A DNA stretch of 44,917 bases from positions 1 to 44,917 of the IMG/VR virus record IMGVR_UViG_3300007735_000741; one strand, written 5' to 3'. The position numbers and the translations under genes were made by a program. The notes under the pieces are model-generated. The model did not search any database. It saw only the letters and a list, made by a program, of their open reading frames with translations, and was not told the origin of the DNA. Below, one piece after another: positions 23,359 through 31,074 of this stretch; position 1 is the stretch's first letter, and each line of letters begins with the position of its first letter. The DNA comes from a virus.

Positions 23359-24621
23359 TTACTCGTATCTAGCCCTGATGGGGTCGATGGTTACTAGAAA
23401 TTGTCCGTGTCTATCTGACTCGACTTGTTTGCTTCCTCCTCCTGGTAGTTTGTTCTTAGGAACATTTATGGTACGTATCATTTCTTCCTCTGGACTCTTT
23501 GGTTCTTTGTACTTGCCAATAGTAATGACGACATCTGCTTCACCTGGTTTGTCAGTCTTGGAGCCACGCAGTGCATCCAAGCCTATGAATGGTGGGTCTT
23601 TCATTTCTACTGCTGACGCAGACAATTGTGATGCTGCAATAACTGGGCCATACGATCTTGCAAGTTCTCTTGCCCATTTGTATATTTTGCCCAGCTTAAG
23701 ATCCTCACGTTCATCTGACTTGAAGCCATCAACCTTGTCGAGCTGGTCAAAGATGATCAGTCCTGGGTTAACTTCTCTGAAGAGTGTCTCAAGGTCACGC
23801 ACATTGTTCATGTCCTTAGTAACACGGATCTTGTCTTTGTTACCACCCATCAATGCTGCGTAGTCAACCATTGCTTTCTTGGAGTCAGCAATGATTACTT
23901 TGCTCTCTATTCCTAGTGCTGCTTGAACAATCCTGAAGAATACAACTGAAGACTCTTCTTCGTTGTTGACCCACACAACTGGTCTGTCCTTTGGCAACTG
24001 CTGTGCTAGGTAGCTGACCTCACTCGCTAAGAATGTGGTCTTACCTACTTCTACACGAGCAGCAACAATAACGAAATTCCCAGTACGTAGAGGACCAAGA
24101 GAACGATTGAGTGCATCCAATCTCCATTCATAACCAGAGCTAGTGATCCTGTCAGCAATAGCAGACAAGTCAGCAGATACAAATAACTCATCTTTTTCTA
24201 TGTACCTTTCTACATCTTTGAGTGCGTTGGTTGCTAGTATGTGTACGTGCTCTAAGTCACTAGAGCCTTCCTTAACTTTCTCACACTCTTCCATGATGAG
24301 AGCCAAGTAGTCCAACTCAATGAGAGTCTTGACAACTTCTTCGTGTGCATGGTGTGGAACAAACGACTTAGCTTTGCTAAGCATCATTCGTAGTTTCACA
24401 ATAGAGTCGTCTGTAAGACGCTTACTCTGATCTGCTATTAGGAACGCACTGAATGAGTCCCAAGCAAAGTCTGTAACTGAAGGAAAGGTTTTGTAGTACT
24501 TGTCCATTCCGTCAAGGATGGTGTTGGTTTCTTTCATAACTACATGCGGTTTGATGTACCGCCTGTACTTTGAGAGGTTCTCTTTGCTCTTAGCGCAAAG
24601 GTATAGAACATCGTAGTCCAT
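23359..24621 (-). CDS. DnaB-type replicative helicase
   Basis: A 420-residue RecA-fold helicase. The N-terminal 165 residues are helical and would contact the primase. The motor has a variant Walker A, VAARVEVGKTTF, with G193-K194-T195; the usual first Gly is Ala. It continues with VVWVNNEEE and Walker B LIIFDQLDKV with D292. The later block VIAASQLSASAVEMKDPP is the DnaB sensor region. Unlike T7 gp4, primase is a separate gene directly upstream. Good SD sites (AAAGGA) precede both genes. Confidence 0.92.
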   Translation of the reverse strand: MDYDVLYLCAKSKENLSKYRRYIKPHVVMKETNTILDGMDKYYKTFPSVTDFAWDSFSAFLIADQSKRLTDDSIVKLRMMLSKAKSFVPHHAHEEVVKTLIELDYLALIMEECEKVKEGSSDLEHVHILATNALKDVERYIEKDELFVSADLSAIADRITSSGYEWRLDALNRSLGPLRTGNFVIVAARVEVGKTTFLASEVSYLAQQLPKDRPVVWVNNEEESSVVFFRIVQAALGIESKVIIADSKKAMVDYAALMGGNKDKIRVTKDMNNVRDLETLFREVNPGLIIFDQLDKVDGFKSDEREDLKLGKIYKWARELARSYGPVIAASQLSASAVEMKDPPFIGLDALRGSKTDKPGEADVVITIGKYKEPKSPEEEMIRTINVPKNKLPGGGSKQVESDRHGQFLVTIDPIRARYE

Positions 24622-24630
24622 CTATTTCCT

Positions 24631-25425
24631 TTAAATTAGTATGCTCACAAGCTCTGCTGGTGTGCATTCTTTTGGTTCTTTATCTATACCAAACATTGCT
24701 AGTTTGGTTTCTGCTGGTAAGAAGTGTTGTAGTTTCTTGAATGCTTTAGTTGTTCCCTCCATTCCTGCTTCATCTGGATCTAGCCAAATACATACTGTGT
24801 CGAACTCAAGCTCATAGATTTGAGCTAGTGTTCTATCTGAGATAGTTGTTCTTAGTAACGCCACAGAGCTGAGCTTTGTGTTCTTGTGTACTCTGTAAGC
24901 ACTGAGGTAGTCTTCACAAAGCACCAACGTCTTACCTCCTGTATGAAACCAGCTTGCATCTCCTTTGGAGTTGCTGTTTGTGTAGTACGTGATGTACTTT
25001 GGTTCTGCTTTGAGGTTGCGTATCTGCCAGCCTATCGGCTGTTGTTCTGGGTCGTAGAGGGTCAAGGCTACTTTGTGCCTTTCCCCTTCTATGCCGTTGA
25101 AGTTGCTGTCTTCTGCGTTGCAGAAGTTGCTGCGTAGCCACACCCTACCTTCGGTAGATAGAGCCGCTAGACGCGGCTTTGTGGCTGCTGTTGTTGTGGT
25201 TGCTTTTTTGTTTACCCAGCTAGACAATCTGTCTTGGGATAGTCCGTCTGAAGCAAAGCCAGACTCAGTGCAATGGTGGCAATACGCCACCAATCCTTTC
25301 TCTGTACGCTTGATGTATAGCCTACGCTTAGTATCATCACCTGCTGAGCATCCAATGTGATTGACATGGATCTGCTGTCCCATGTTACTAGGAGCATTTG
25401 CTAGTATTAGTTTGCGATCAATCAT
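24631..25425 (-). CDS. DNA primase (zinc finger + TOPRIM)
   Basis: A 264-residue primase. An N-terminal zinc-binding site is formed by H23-x2-C26 and C49-x2-C52 (HIGC...CHHC), close to the T7-type arrangement but with one His in place of a Cys. The TOPRIM core has E171 (LVLCEDYLSAYRV) and D216-x-D218 (IWLDPDEAG), which bind metal for primer synthesis. It is followed 9 bases later by the helicase gene, so the two probably act as a complex. A likely terminator (25443-25476) separates it from the CobS/CobT-like genes upstream. Confidence 0.92.
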   Translation of the reverse strand: MIDRKLILANAPSNMGQQIHVNHIGCSAGDDTKRRLYIKRTEKGLVAYCHHCTESGFASDGLSQDRLSSWVNKKATTTTAATKPRLAALSTEGRVWLRSNFCNAEDSNFNGIEGERHKVALTLYDPEQQPIGWQIRNLKAEPKYITYYTNSNSKGDASWFHTGGKTLVLCEDYLSAYRVHKNTKLSSVALLRTTISDRTLAQIYELEFDTVCIWLDPDEAGMEGTTKAFKKLQHFLPAETKLAMFGIDKEPKECTPAELVSILI

Positions 25426-25442
25426 GTATTTCTTTAAAGCAC

Positions 25443-25476
25443 AAAATAGATAGCCTTCCCATTACAGGAAGACTAT
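25443..25476 (-). terminator. Probable intrinsic terminator between CobS-like gene and primase
   Basis: On the minus strand AUAGUCUUCC and GGAAGGCUAU form a 10-bp stem with one G-U pair around a 7-base loop (UGUAAUG), followed by CUAUUUUG. It lies 13 bases after the CobS-like stop. The U tract is short, so termination may be partial. Confidence 0.65.
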
Positions 25477-25489
25477 GTGGTTTTATGTT

Positions 25490-26617
25490 TTAGTTTTCGG
25501 AGGTTCCATATACCTTAGCAAAAAGCTCGCCAGCAACTTTACGTTGTGTGTCGTTCAATTTGTTGAGGTATACAAGTGTGAATGCTGACTTGAGAGTACA
25601 GCCAGCAGTTACTTTTCTACAGATACCAAACAAGGTACGTGGTGAAACAGTGAGACTGAACTGACCTGACTTGTAACCTTGACGAATAAGGTTAGCAAGC
25701 TTGACGAGTTCCTTAGCTGCTTTACCAGTGACTGTTGTTGGATACTTAGATGTGATGATCTTCTCTTCCACTGCTGCTGGTAGATAGTCAATGAACACTG
25801 CTGTACCAAATCTGTCAAGAGTTGCTGAGTTCTGTACGTTAGTACCTGCATGAGCACCTGTGTCATCACCTTGACCTTGTGTGTTACCGATAGCAACAAG
25901 CCTAAAGTCCTTGTGAGGAATGATTTGCTTGTCCTTGGTACTACCTGGCATCTCCTTCAAGAAAAGCTTGCCATCGTCCTCTAAGAGCCACTGTAGACCC
26001 ATTGAAATCTCTGGTGGTGTTACATCCCACTCATCCCATGCAAAGACAGCACCATACTTGACTGCTTCTGTTGCTGCACCATCTACCCAGATTGTTGAAC
26101 CATCCTTAGCCGTTAGCTGACCAAAGATCATTGAGGAATCCATATCCCCAGTGCAATTAACCCGAACAAAAGGACGATAAGTACGAGCACACAACTGCTC
26201 AATAAGACTAGATTTACCAGCGCCTGTAGGACCGTAACAAAGTACTTTCTCATTTAACTCCCATGCTTGAAGAATGTTAGAAGCAAGTTTTGCATCAATG
26301 ACGTATGTTGGATTGATACTAGGAACAAATGCAGCGATACGCTCATCCCAATCAGACTCTTGGAATACTGTGACTCCAAAGTCGTGATCAACTCTCTGAT
26401 CGATAACCTCTGAGAGGTAGATTTGATTGGGTTTAAGACCTGTATGAGGTGATGCTGCCATTAGTTCTGTAGCTGTGTCTTCTGTGATTGTTTCACATGA
26501 AACATCTGTTGATGCTTCTACTGCTTTTGGTGGCTTACGTTTGTCAAGAGCTTCTTTCAAAGCTTTCTTAACAAGGTCTTCCACCTTCGGTGATGGTGGT
26601 TTTACTACAGTTGTCAT
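25490..26617 (-). CDS. cobS: CobS / MoxR-like AAA+ ATPase
   Basis: A 375-residue protein. Residues 1-100 are a variable, partly disordered region. The AAA+ core has Walker A CYGPTGAGKSSLI (G129-S136), VRVNCTGDMDSSMIFGQL, Walker B AVFAWDEWDVTPP (191-201), sensor I region FRLVAIGNTQGQGDDTGAH and TLDRFGTAVFIDYLP. This is the CobS subtype of MoxR ATPases, which in bacteria pairs with CobT to drive the CobN cobalt chelatase. No CobN or other cobalamin gene is in the genome. A chaperone-type remodelling role with the adjacent VWA protein is therefore as likely. Its ATG overlaps the CobT-like stop (ATGA). Confidence 0.9.
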   Translation of the reverse strand: MTTVVKPPSPKVEDLVKKALKEALDKRKPPKAVEASTDVSCETITEDTATELMAASPHTGLKPNQIYLSEVIDQRVDHDFGVTVFQESDWDERIAAFVPSINPTYVIDAKLASNILQAWELNEKVLCYGPTGAGKSSLIEQLCARTYRPFVRVNCTGDMDSSMIFGQLTAKDGSTIWVDGAATEAVKYGAVFAWDEWDVTPPEISMGLQWLLEDDGKLFLKEMPGSTKDKQIIPHKDFRLVAIGNTQGQGDDTGAHAGTNVQNSATLDRFGTAVFIDYLPAAVEEKIITSKYPTTVTGKAAKELVKLANLIRQGYKSGQFSLTVSPRTLFGICRKVTAGCTLKSAFTLVYLNKLNDTQRKVAGELFAKVYGTSEN

Positions 26618-28410
26618 TTAAGAATTTTCCTTTCTATTAACTCAATCAACTTGCTCGGTATTTCTTCTGGTTCTCTGACAACACTGTGAGCTTTGTAGTA
26701 GTGCGTAACTGCATCACTACACAAACCTAACCCGTATATGTCAATAGACTTCAACGCTTCTATTTCTTTAATAACTTTCTCAGTGAACTCTTCTAAGCCA
26801 TGTGATGACTTAGATGCTGCTGGTGAACCATCAGACATCACAATCAACAGCTTCTTCTTCTCTTTACGTTTGTTCAAACGATCATAAGCCCACAAAATAT
26901 TCTCACCATCAGGGTTGCCGATCATAAATGCACTGCTGAGAGCAAAATATTCTTTAAGACTATCCTCGTTTACCCTTAGATCATTGAAGCCTTTGTATAC
27001 AAACATCAATGGTTTAGGTTCTGTGTATCCTTCAACACGATCAGTGAAGCCAAGAATCTCAAGAGGTATGTTTAGTGTTGAACAAACTTCGTTAACAAGC
27101 AGTGTAGAAGCCAAAGCGTTTAGCACTTTGTCTCCACCCATTGAACCAGACATATCTACCAACACTGTGATAGCAGCATCTAGTGTCTTGTTATCTATCT
27201 TGTTCTTAAACACACGTTCATTGAACCCTGGTGCATTGAAACAGATACGAGACAGTCGAGACTGATCTAGTTTCCCTTTCTTAACACCATACTGAGTCTG
27301 AGATTTAGCTCTGATCTGAATGAGTCTGCGTACTTGCTGTGCGAAGTTCTCCTGTGACACAAGATTTGGAGTTATCCTCTTCTCATACTCTTGCAAGAAG
27401 TTTCTTCTGTAAGGAGTTGGTTCAAAGTATTTGTCTGCACCCTTTCTACGTGGGTAGTCAACAACAATAAACTCTGAATAGTCCGTCATGTCCCAAGAAC
27501 CTCTAGAACCAGTTGGTGCAAAGTTAACACCAGTCTTGCTCATCTCTGAACCTTCTTCAGGCATAGACATTGAGAAAGACTCTATGTCTTCAGGTGTGAG
27601 AATGATGTCTATGACTTTGTACTCTGTAGCTGGATCAGTAGCCTCTTTACCATCAGACTTAATAGCTTCAGCAACCTCACCAGCTGCTTCACCATCAGCT
27701 TTCTCTGTAGTCTTACCACCCATCTTGCCTTCACCACTAGCTTCTTTAGGCTTAGCTGGGATCGGTAGTTCTTTGGGACATTGATCACCTAGTTCTTTGA
27801 GGATGTCTTCTGCTAGTTTGTACGTAGCTTCTGTACCTATCTTCTTATCCAGAATCGAATGACAATGAACAAGACGATCAGAGAAGTTATTAAGAACATC
27901 CATTACCTTTTTATTGGGAGTTGTTGTTGATGCAGCGAGTTCAATCTTTGGAAAACTACTTGCTGATAACTCAGCTTCCCAACACATCATGGCTGTAGTG
28001 AGTTTTGCAATGGCTGATGTGTTCTTACTAGCACGAACAAGGATCTGTTCTACTAGAGTTGAACTACAGTCATCCCAGTTCTCTCTGAAACCCTGATACT
28101 CCTTGGCTTCTATGACATTGATACGTGAATCTTCTAAGAAGTTCCATACAAACATCAAGATGCCTTTAGGATTTAGGTCTTTGCTCTTAAGAACATCAAA
28201 GCTACTGAAGCGATCATGTGCAACTTCATGGTCAACGGATGCCATCAGTTGCTGCAGTTCTTCGTCAGTAGTCTTATGAGTAATCCTAGGTAGATAGATG
28301 GTTTTGCCATCATGCCTAGGCTCATTAGCGTCTTCAAATACTATAGATATACCAGCCCTACCTGCACTGGCTCTAATGTATTTCTGAACTTCTATGGCTT
28401 TTGTTAGCAT
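26614..28410 (-). CDS. cobT: CobT-like VWA protein with HExxH motif
   Basis: A 598-residue partner of the downstream AAA+ ATPase. Near the N-terminus, ASVDHEVAHDRF contains HEVAH (61-65), followed at 90-96 by NFLEDSR. This is an HExxH plus acidic pair as in zinc metallopeptidase-like domains. Residues about 220-260 are a Lys/Glu/Gly linker. The C-terminal von Willebrand A domain has a complete MIDAS start DMSGSM (419-424), then VMSDGSPAASKS and IYGLGLCSDAVTHYYK. GKLDQSRLSRICF before the VWA domain is typical of CobT. Its target in a phage is unknown. Confidence 0.88.
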   Translation of the reverse strand: MLTKAIEVQKYIRASAGRAGISIVFEDANEPRHDGKTIYLPRITHKTTDEELQQLMASVDHEVAHDRFSSFDVLKSKDLNPKGILMFVWNFLEDSRINVIEAKEYQGFRENWDDCSSTLVEQILVRASKNTSAIAKLTTAMMCWEAELSASSFPKIELAASTTTPNKKVMDVLNNFSDRLVHCHSILDKKIGTEATYKLAEDILKELGDQCPKELPIPAKPKEASGEGKMGGKTTEKADGEAAGEVAEAIKSDGKEATDPATEYKVIDIILTPEDIESFSMSMPEEGSEMSKTGVNFAPTGSRGSWDMTDYSEFIVVDYPRRKGADKYFEPTPYRRNFLQEYEKRITPNLVSQENFAQQVRRLIQIRAKSQTQYGVKKGKLDQSRLSRICFNAPGFNERVFKNKIDNKTLDAAITVLVDMSGSMGGDKVLNALASTLLVNEVCSTLNIPLEILGFTDRVEGYTEPKPLMFVYKGFNDLRVNEDSLKEYFALSSAFMIGNPDGENILWAYDRLNKRKEKKKLLIVMSDGSPAASKSSHGLEEFTEKVIKEIEALKSIDIYGLGLCSDAVTHYYKAHSVVREPEEIPSKLIELIERKILK

Positions 28411-28413
28411 AGA

Positions 28414-28851
28414 TTAAGAGAAAATCATCTTCTTAACTTCCATGTGGATAGTCTTAGCATCGAGATGCTCTGGTATATCCATGAGAAGCTTTAGTACTTT
28501 GTCAATGTACTGTTGGTTGGTGATCTCTTCTTTATCAGGCTTCATCTCTTTGATTTTGTTTTGCAGATAAGTCTTACCGCAATAGCTGCCATTGTCATCA
28601 ACTAGGCTGATACTGAGCTTCATAGCAGTATGGATAACTGATTTAGCTGATCGCCAAGGTCCAGGCATAGACGATATTTCAAAGTCTTTTTTGATCAGTC
28701 TTTCAGTGTCTTTCAATTCCTTTGTGAAGGTATCTACAGTGCTATGCGTATACGCAACCTGTATCATCTTCTCAAAGGTGCTAGTAGCTGAAGCATCTGA
28801 AACTAACGATTCAGTTGCAGCAGCATACAAGGGTGAGGAAGTAGTTTCCAC
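28414..28851 (-). CDS. First gene of the CobT/CobS-like trio, unknown
   Basis: About 145 residues. I prefer the GTG at 28851, because GGAG stands 6 bases upstream; a GTG at 28863 is the alternative and has no such site. It has a Ser/Ala-rich start, then helical segments (STFEKMIQVAYTHSTVDTFT, KELKDTERLIKKDFEI), PGPWRSAKSVIHTAMKLSIS and LMDIPEHLDAKTIHMEVKKM. I do not recognise a family. It ends 3 bases before the CobT-like gene, so it is probably part of the same functional unit, perhaps as substrate or adaptor. Confidence 0.72.
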   Translation of the reverse strand: METTSSPLYAAATESLVSDASATSTFEKMIQVAYTHSTVDTFTKELKDTERLIKKDFEISSMPGPWRSAKSVIHTAMKLSISLVDDNGSYCGKTYLQNKIKEMKPDKEEITNQQYIDKVLKLLMDIPEHLDAKTIHMEVKKMIFS

Positions 28852-28885
28852 TTGTTTCTCCACAGTTACGGCAAGATTGCCACCA

Positions 28886-28909
28886 TAGCAAGCTCGTTAG
28901 AACTTGCTA
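28886..28909 (-). other. Intergenic hairpin upstream of the CobT/CobS-like trio
   Basis: TAGCAAG and CTTGCTA form a perfect 7-bp stem around a 10-base loop. A shorter GGCAA-TC-TTGCC hairpin follows toward the gene. No U tract follows on the minus strand, so it is not a terminator. It may affect stability or translation of the trio mRNA. Confidence 0.45.
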
Positions 28910-28920
28910 CAGAAGTAAAC

Positions 28921-29634
28921 TTATTCTTCTTCATGTAGCCCACGACTGATGTACTCTTCTTTGAGTTGATCTTCGGTCATGTCTTTGTATCCAGTTACAC
29001 CATTCATAGCTGTATGTTCAACATAGTTTTTTAAATCTTCTATGTTTGACCAGTTACTAACATCGTCATTTAACAGTTTGTCGATTAGCTCTTGTCTAGT
29101 TAACTCAATAACAGGAACATCAAATCCAAACTGTTCTTGGATTTCTTCTGGAGCTTGACCTGTACTGTATTGATGGTCTTCACCATCCTTGAACACACCA
29201 CAGAAGCCCATACCAGGCTCGTAATAGTAGTTAGTGACATCAAAGCCCATAGCTACTAGCTTGAAACAGGCAGCCTCTGGTGGTGACCAAGCAGAGTTGT
29301 ATCTAACTGTGAACTCAGCTTGGTTCTCATTGTATGGAGCGTTGTCTTCACTTTCGTTATAGCCAATGTCCCACTTAGTACCCCATTCATTGACACAGTA
29401 TGTATACCAGTCTTGATAGCCATACTTCTTTAGGTTGGCTTCTTGCTGTGCTACTAGTAACATTTGTTCAGGGTTGTCATCAGCTCCTACACGACCTGAA
29501 ACTATGGCTAGTTCTTGTGGGATAGGGATGAATTCTTTAAGGAATCTACGATCCATCCAAGCATCTCGTGCTCGTTTAATCATCGAAGGATCTGAATGAC
29601 TGATAGTCATTTTGTTTTCACACCAATTTGGCAT
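28921..29634 (-). CDS. YubB/Api92-like ferredoxin-like fold protein (DUF1281 type)
   Basis: A 237-residue protein beginning MPNWCENKMTISHSDPSMIK. The MPNWCxN start is the signature of the YubB/Api92 (DUF1281) family found on plasmids and phages. YTYCVNEWGTKWDIGYNES and EFTVRYNSAWSPPEAACFKL follow, ending in an acidic helical tail. The family is predicted to adopt a ferredoxin-like fold and its biochemical role is not settled. A good AAAGG site precedes the ATG. A near copy of the dispersed palindrome lies at 29450-29461. Confidence 0.85.
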   Translation of the reverse strand: MPNWCENKMTISHSDPSMIKRARDAWMDRRFLKEFIPIPQELAIVSGRVGADDNPEQMLLVAQQEANLKKYGYQDWYTYCVNEWGTKWDIGYNESEDNAPYNENQAEFTVRYNSAWSPPEAACFKLVAMGFDVTNYYYEPGMGFCGVFKDGEDHQYSTGQAPEEIQEQFGFDVPVIELTRQELIDKLLNDDVSNWSNIEDLKNYVEHTAMNGVTGYKDMTEDQLKEEYISRGLHEEE

Positions 29635-29645
29635 AACTACCTTTC

Positions 29646-29807
29646 TTAAGCATCTAGTGCTTCTCTGAGTTGAGTGAATTCTTTAATTTGAGCTACTGAT
29701 AGTTCAGTAGGTTCTTCAGTACTGGCAAAGGGGTTGGGGATGATAACCTCAACCAATACATCGTCAAACTCATTTGTTTCTATCATCCAGTACTTAGTAA
29801 TCGTCAT
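29646..29807 (-). CDS. Small early protein (53 aa)
   Basis: A 53-codon minus-strand ORF: MTITKYWMIETNEFDDVLVE, then VIIPNPFASTEEPTELSVAQ and IKEFTQLREALDA. It starts inside the 3' end of the upstream gene (14-base overlap) and ends 11 bases before the next gene, which fits the tight packing of this operon. It has a beta-like first half and a helical second half. No family is recognised. Coding is supported by fit and spacing only. Confidence 0.6.
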   Translation of the reverse strand: MTITKYWMIETNEFDDVLVEVIIPNPFASTEEPTELSVAQIKEFTQLREALDA

Positions 29808-30000
29808 TTTCTATTGACCCGTCATAGAACCAATCAAGGTATGAATGAATGCCGTTACGAAACACATGACCATGTAGATGTGTCTCTTCAGCTAACGCTG
29901 GCTCTTCCAAACCAGCATCTTCCAATGACACCATCTCTACCTTGCCACTGTCTTCCCATTGCATCTCATCAACTAAATCTAACTGAGTATCTAAATTCAT
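29794..30000 (-). CDS. Small acidic early protein
   Basis: A 68-residue, strongly acidic protein: MNLDTQLDLVDEMQWEDSGK, VEMVSLEDAGLEEPALAEET and HLHGHVFRNGIHSYLDWFYD, ending SIENDDY. A ribosome site (AGGAG, 30006-30010) lies 5 bases upstream of the ATG. The net negative charge and small size recall DNA-mimic or host-takeover proteins of other phages, but there is no sequence match I recognise. Upstream lies a structured GC-rich spacer (30034-30135). Confidence 0.65.
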   Translation of the reverse strand: MNLDTQLDLVDEMQWEDSGKVEMVSLEDAGLEEPALAEETHLHGHVFRNGIHSYLDWFYDGSIENDDY

Positions 30001-30033
30001 AGCTAACTCCTATTGAGTGAAACAAAGGGCGAA

Positions 30034-30135
30034 GCCGATCTGCCCCCGCTCAAGGCGGGCAGTCGGCAAGTCCCGCTTATCTATCCAAGCGAAGGCTAAG
30101 CAAGCAAGTGCCAACGTAGTTGGCGCACAGCTTGC
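30034..30135 (-). other. GC-rich structured intergenic element (three hairpins)
   Basis: The 149-base gap between two early genes is much richer in G and C than its neighbours. It holds three consecutive inverted repeats. At 30034-30067, GCCGA and CTGCC pair with GGCAG and TCGGC around CGC-TCAAG-GCG. At 30074-30091, CGCTT pairs with AAGCG. At 30104-30135, GCAAG and GCCAAC pair with GTTGGC and CTTGC around GTA. No U tract follows and no ORF is evident. It could be a structured RNA in the early transcript, a small RNA, or a processing site. Confidence 0.5.
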
Positions 30136-30149
30136 CAGACTGAGCGTTG

Positions 30150-30365
30150 TTATTGAGTAGCTGACCATTTGTTGTACTCATCCAGTTGTTCTTGGATAAG
30201 GATGGCTTGGTCTTGTGGATACAAACTGCTGAAGGGAACAAAGTGGTACTCCTCACAACAAGTCATCTTGTCATTCTTAGGCTCAGTGCAATAGACACAG
30301 TACTTAGTGTCTGATTGCATGAACTCTTGACGTATCTCTGACTCAAAGTCTTTCATCTTGGTCAT
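30150..30365 (-). CDS. Small Cys-rich protein
   Basis: A 71-residue protein starting MTKMKDFESEIRQEFMQSDT. The middle KYCVYCTEPKNDKMTCCEEY holds CxxC and CC, enough for a four-Cys zinc site. The second half is helical (SSLYPQDQAILIQEQLDEYN). The start at 30365 is supported by AGAGGA 7 bases upstream and by ATGA overlap with the upstream gene. No family is assigned; a nucleic-acid or protein-binding zinc knuckle is plausible. Confidence 0.7.
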   Translation of the reverse strand: MTKMKDFESEIRQEFMQSDTKYCVYCTEPKNDKMTCCEEYHFVPFSSLYPQDQAILIQEQLDEYNKWSATQ

Positions 30366-30577
30366 GGTGTTGTCCTCTTAGGATTGAGTTGGGTTAATAG
30401 ACTACGATCAGTGACAAGCATGTAACTGCTTTTGTCCATAGCAACAACAGTATGTTTAACTTGTTGAGATAGTTTTTCACCACAAGCAGCACACGTTGGT
30501 CGTGGTCTATTAGCTCGCTGTGGTTCAACACGCACTGCATAGCAGTGAGTACATATAGGTAAATAGCGTTCATTCAT
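30362..30577 (-). CDS. Zinc-ribbon protein
   Basis: A 71-residue protein with two CxxC pairs, ICTHCYAVRV and TCAACGEKL, 20 residues apart, a clear zinc ribbon. Between and after them are EPQRANRPRPTC and VKHTVVAMDKSSYMLVTDRS. The second is a block I recognise from small conserved phage proteins of unknown role. It overlaps the next gene by 4 bases. It is probably a nucleic-acid-binding or adaptor protein made early in infection. Confidence 0.75.
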   Translation of the reverse strand: MNERYLPICTHCYAVRVEPQRANRPRPTCAACGEKLSQQVKHTVVAMDKSSYMLVTDRSLLTQLNPKRTTP

Positions 30578-30587
30578 AGGTTACCTT

Positions 30588-30869
30588 TCAATAGATAGTT
30601 CTATCTGCATCCCATTTATCTTTGACATAACGGGTTGATATGAATTTGTTACTAGGAACATTGACAGGCTCATCCAGTGAGCTTATGAGTTCAGACCATT
30701 CTTCTTTAGTCAGAACATCCAGTCTGTCTTTCAAAGCCCTGGTCAATTTGTACTCAGAGAGTGAGTGTTCTACACAACGGCATCCATGAAACCATTCGGC
30801 ATCAGTGATCCCATCAGTCATAGGTCGTACAACGACCTTGCCATCAAAATGTATAGCGTGGTAAAGCAT
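30588..30869 (-). CDS. Hypothetical early protein
   Basis: A 93-residue protein starting MLYHAIHFDGKVVVRPMTDG, then ITDAEWFHGCRCVEHSLSEY and LTKEEWSELISSLDEPVNVP. The mixture of strands and helices suggests one small domain, with a CRC pair in the middle. I do not recognise the family. A one-mismatch copy of the dispersed palindrome (30648-30659) encodes VPSN near the C-terminus. AGGACTAGAG just upstream of the ATG includes a usable ribosome site. Confidence 0.7.
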   Translation of the reverse strand: MLYHAIHFDGKVVVRPMTDGITDAEWFHGCRCVEHSLSEYKLTRALKDRLDVLTKEEWSELISSLDEPVNVPSNKFISTRYVKDKWDADRTIY

Positions 30870-30878
30870 CTCTAGTCC

Positions 30879-31007
30879 TTACCAGATGTAGATGATGAAT
30901 GGGACTGCTACAGCAGCAGCCATGACTACACAAGCAGCGTAGTCCTTCCAGGAATACTTGATCTCTGGTTGTTGAAAGATATTAGTAACATCGTAGTGTT
31001 TAGGCAT
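30879..31007 (-). CDS. 42-residue membrane mini-protein
   Basis: A minus-strand ORF with GGAG 6 bases before the ATG. The sequence begins MPKHYDVTNIFQQPEIKYSW and continues KDYAACVVMAAAVAVPFIIY, ending IW. A hydrophilic N-terminus is followed by a single C-terminal membrane span. It starts just below the strong terminator at 31034-31066, so it is the first gene of the read-through part of the early operon. Function unknown; small early membrane proteins of phages often act on the host. Confidence 0.65.
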   Translation of the reverse strand: MPKHYDVTNIFQQPEIKYSWKDYAACVVMAAAVAVPFIIYIW

Positions 31008-31033
31008 AACTATCTCCAAGAATGTAAGTAAAC

Positions 31034-31066
31034 AAAAAAAAGGTAGTAGATTGAACTACTACCTTT
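31034..31066 (-). terminator. Strong intrinsic terminator after the first early gene
   Basis: On the minus strand AAAGGUAGUAG and CUACUACCUUU form a perfect 11-bp stem with loop UUCAAU, followed by a run of U (complement of A at 31034-31041). It lies 8 bases after the stop of the 71-aa gene. It would end most transcripts from the leader promoter, so the rest of the early operon needs read-through, antitermination or another promoter. Confidence 0.92.
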
Positions 31067-31074
31067 GATTAAGG

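Noticed and set aside
25490-28410. Cobalamin biosynthesis by the phage
   Set aside because: Only CobS-like and CobT-like proteins are present; CobN and all pathway genes are missing, so no pathway can be claimed.
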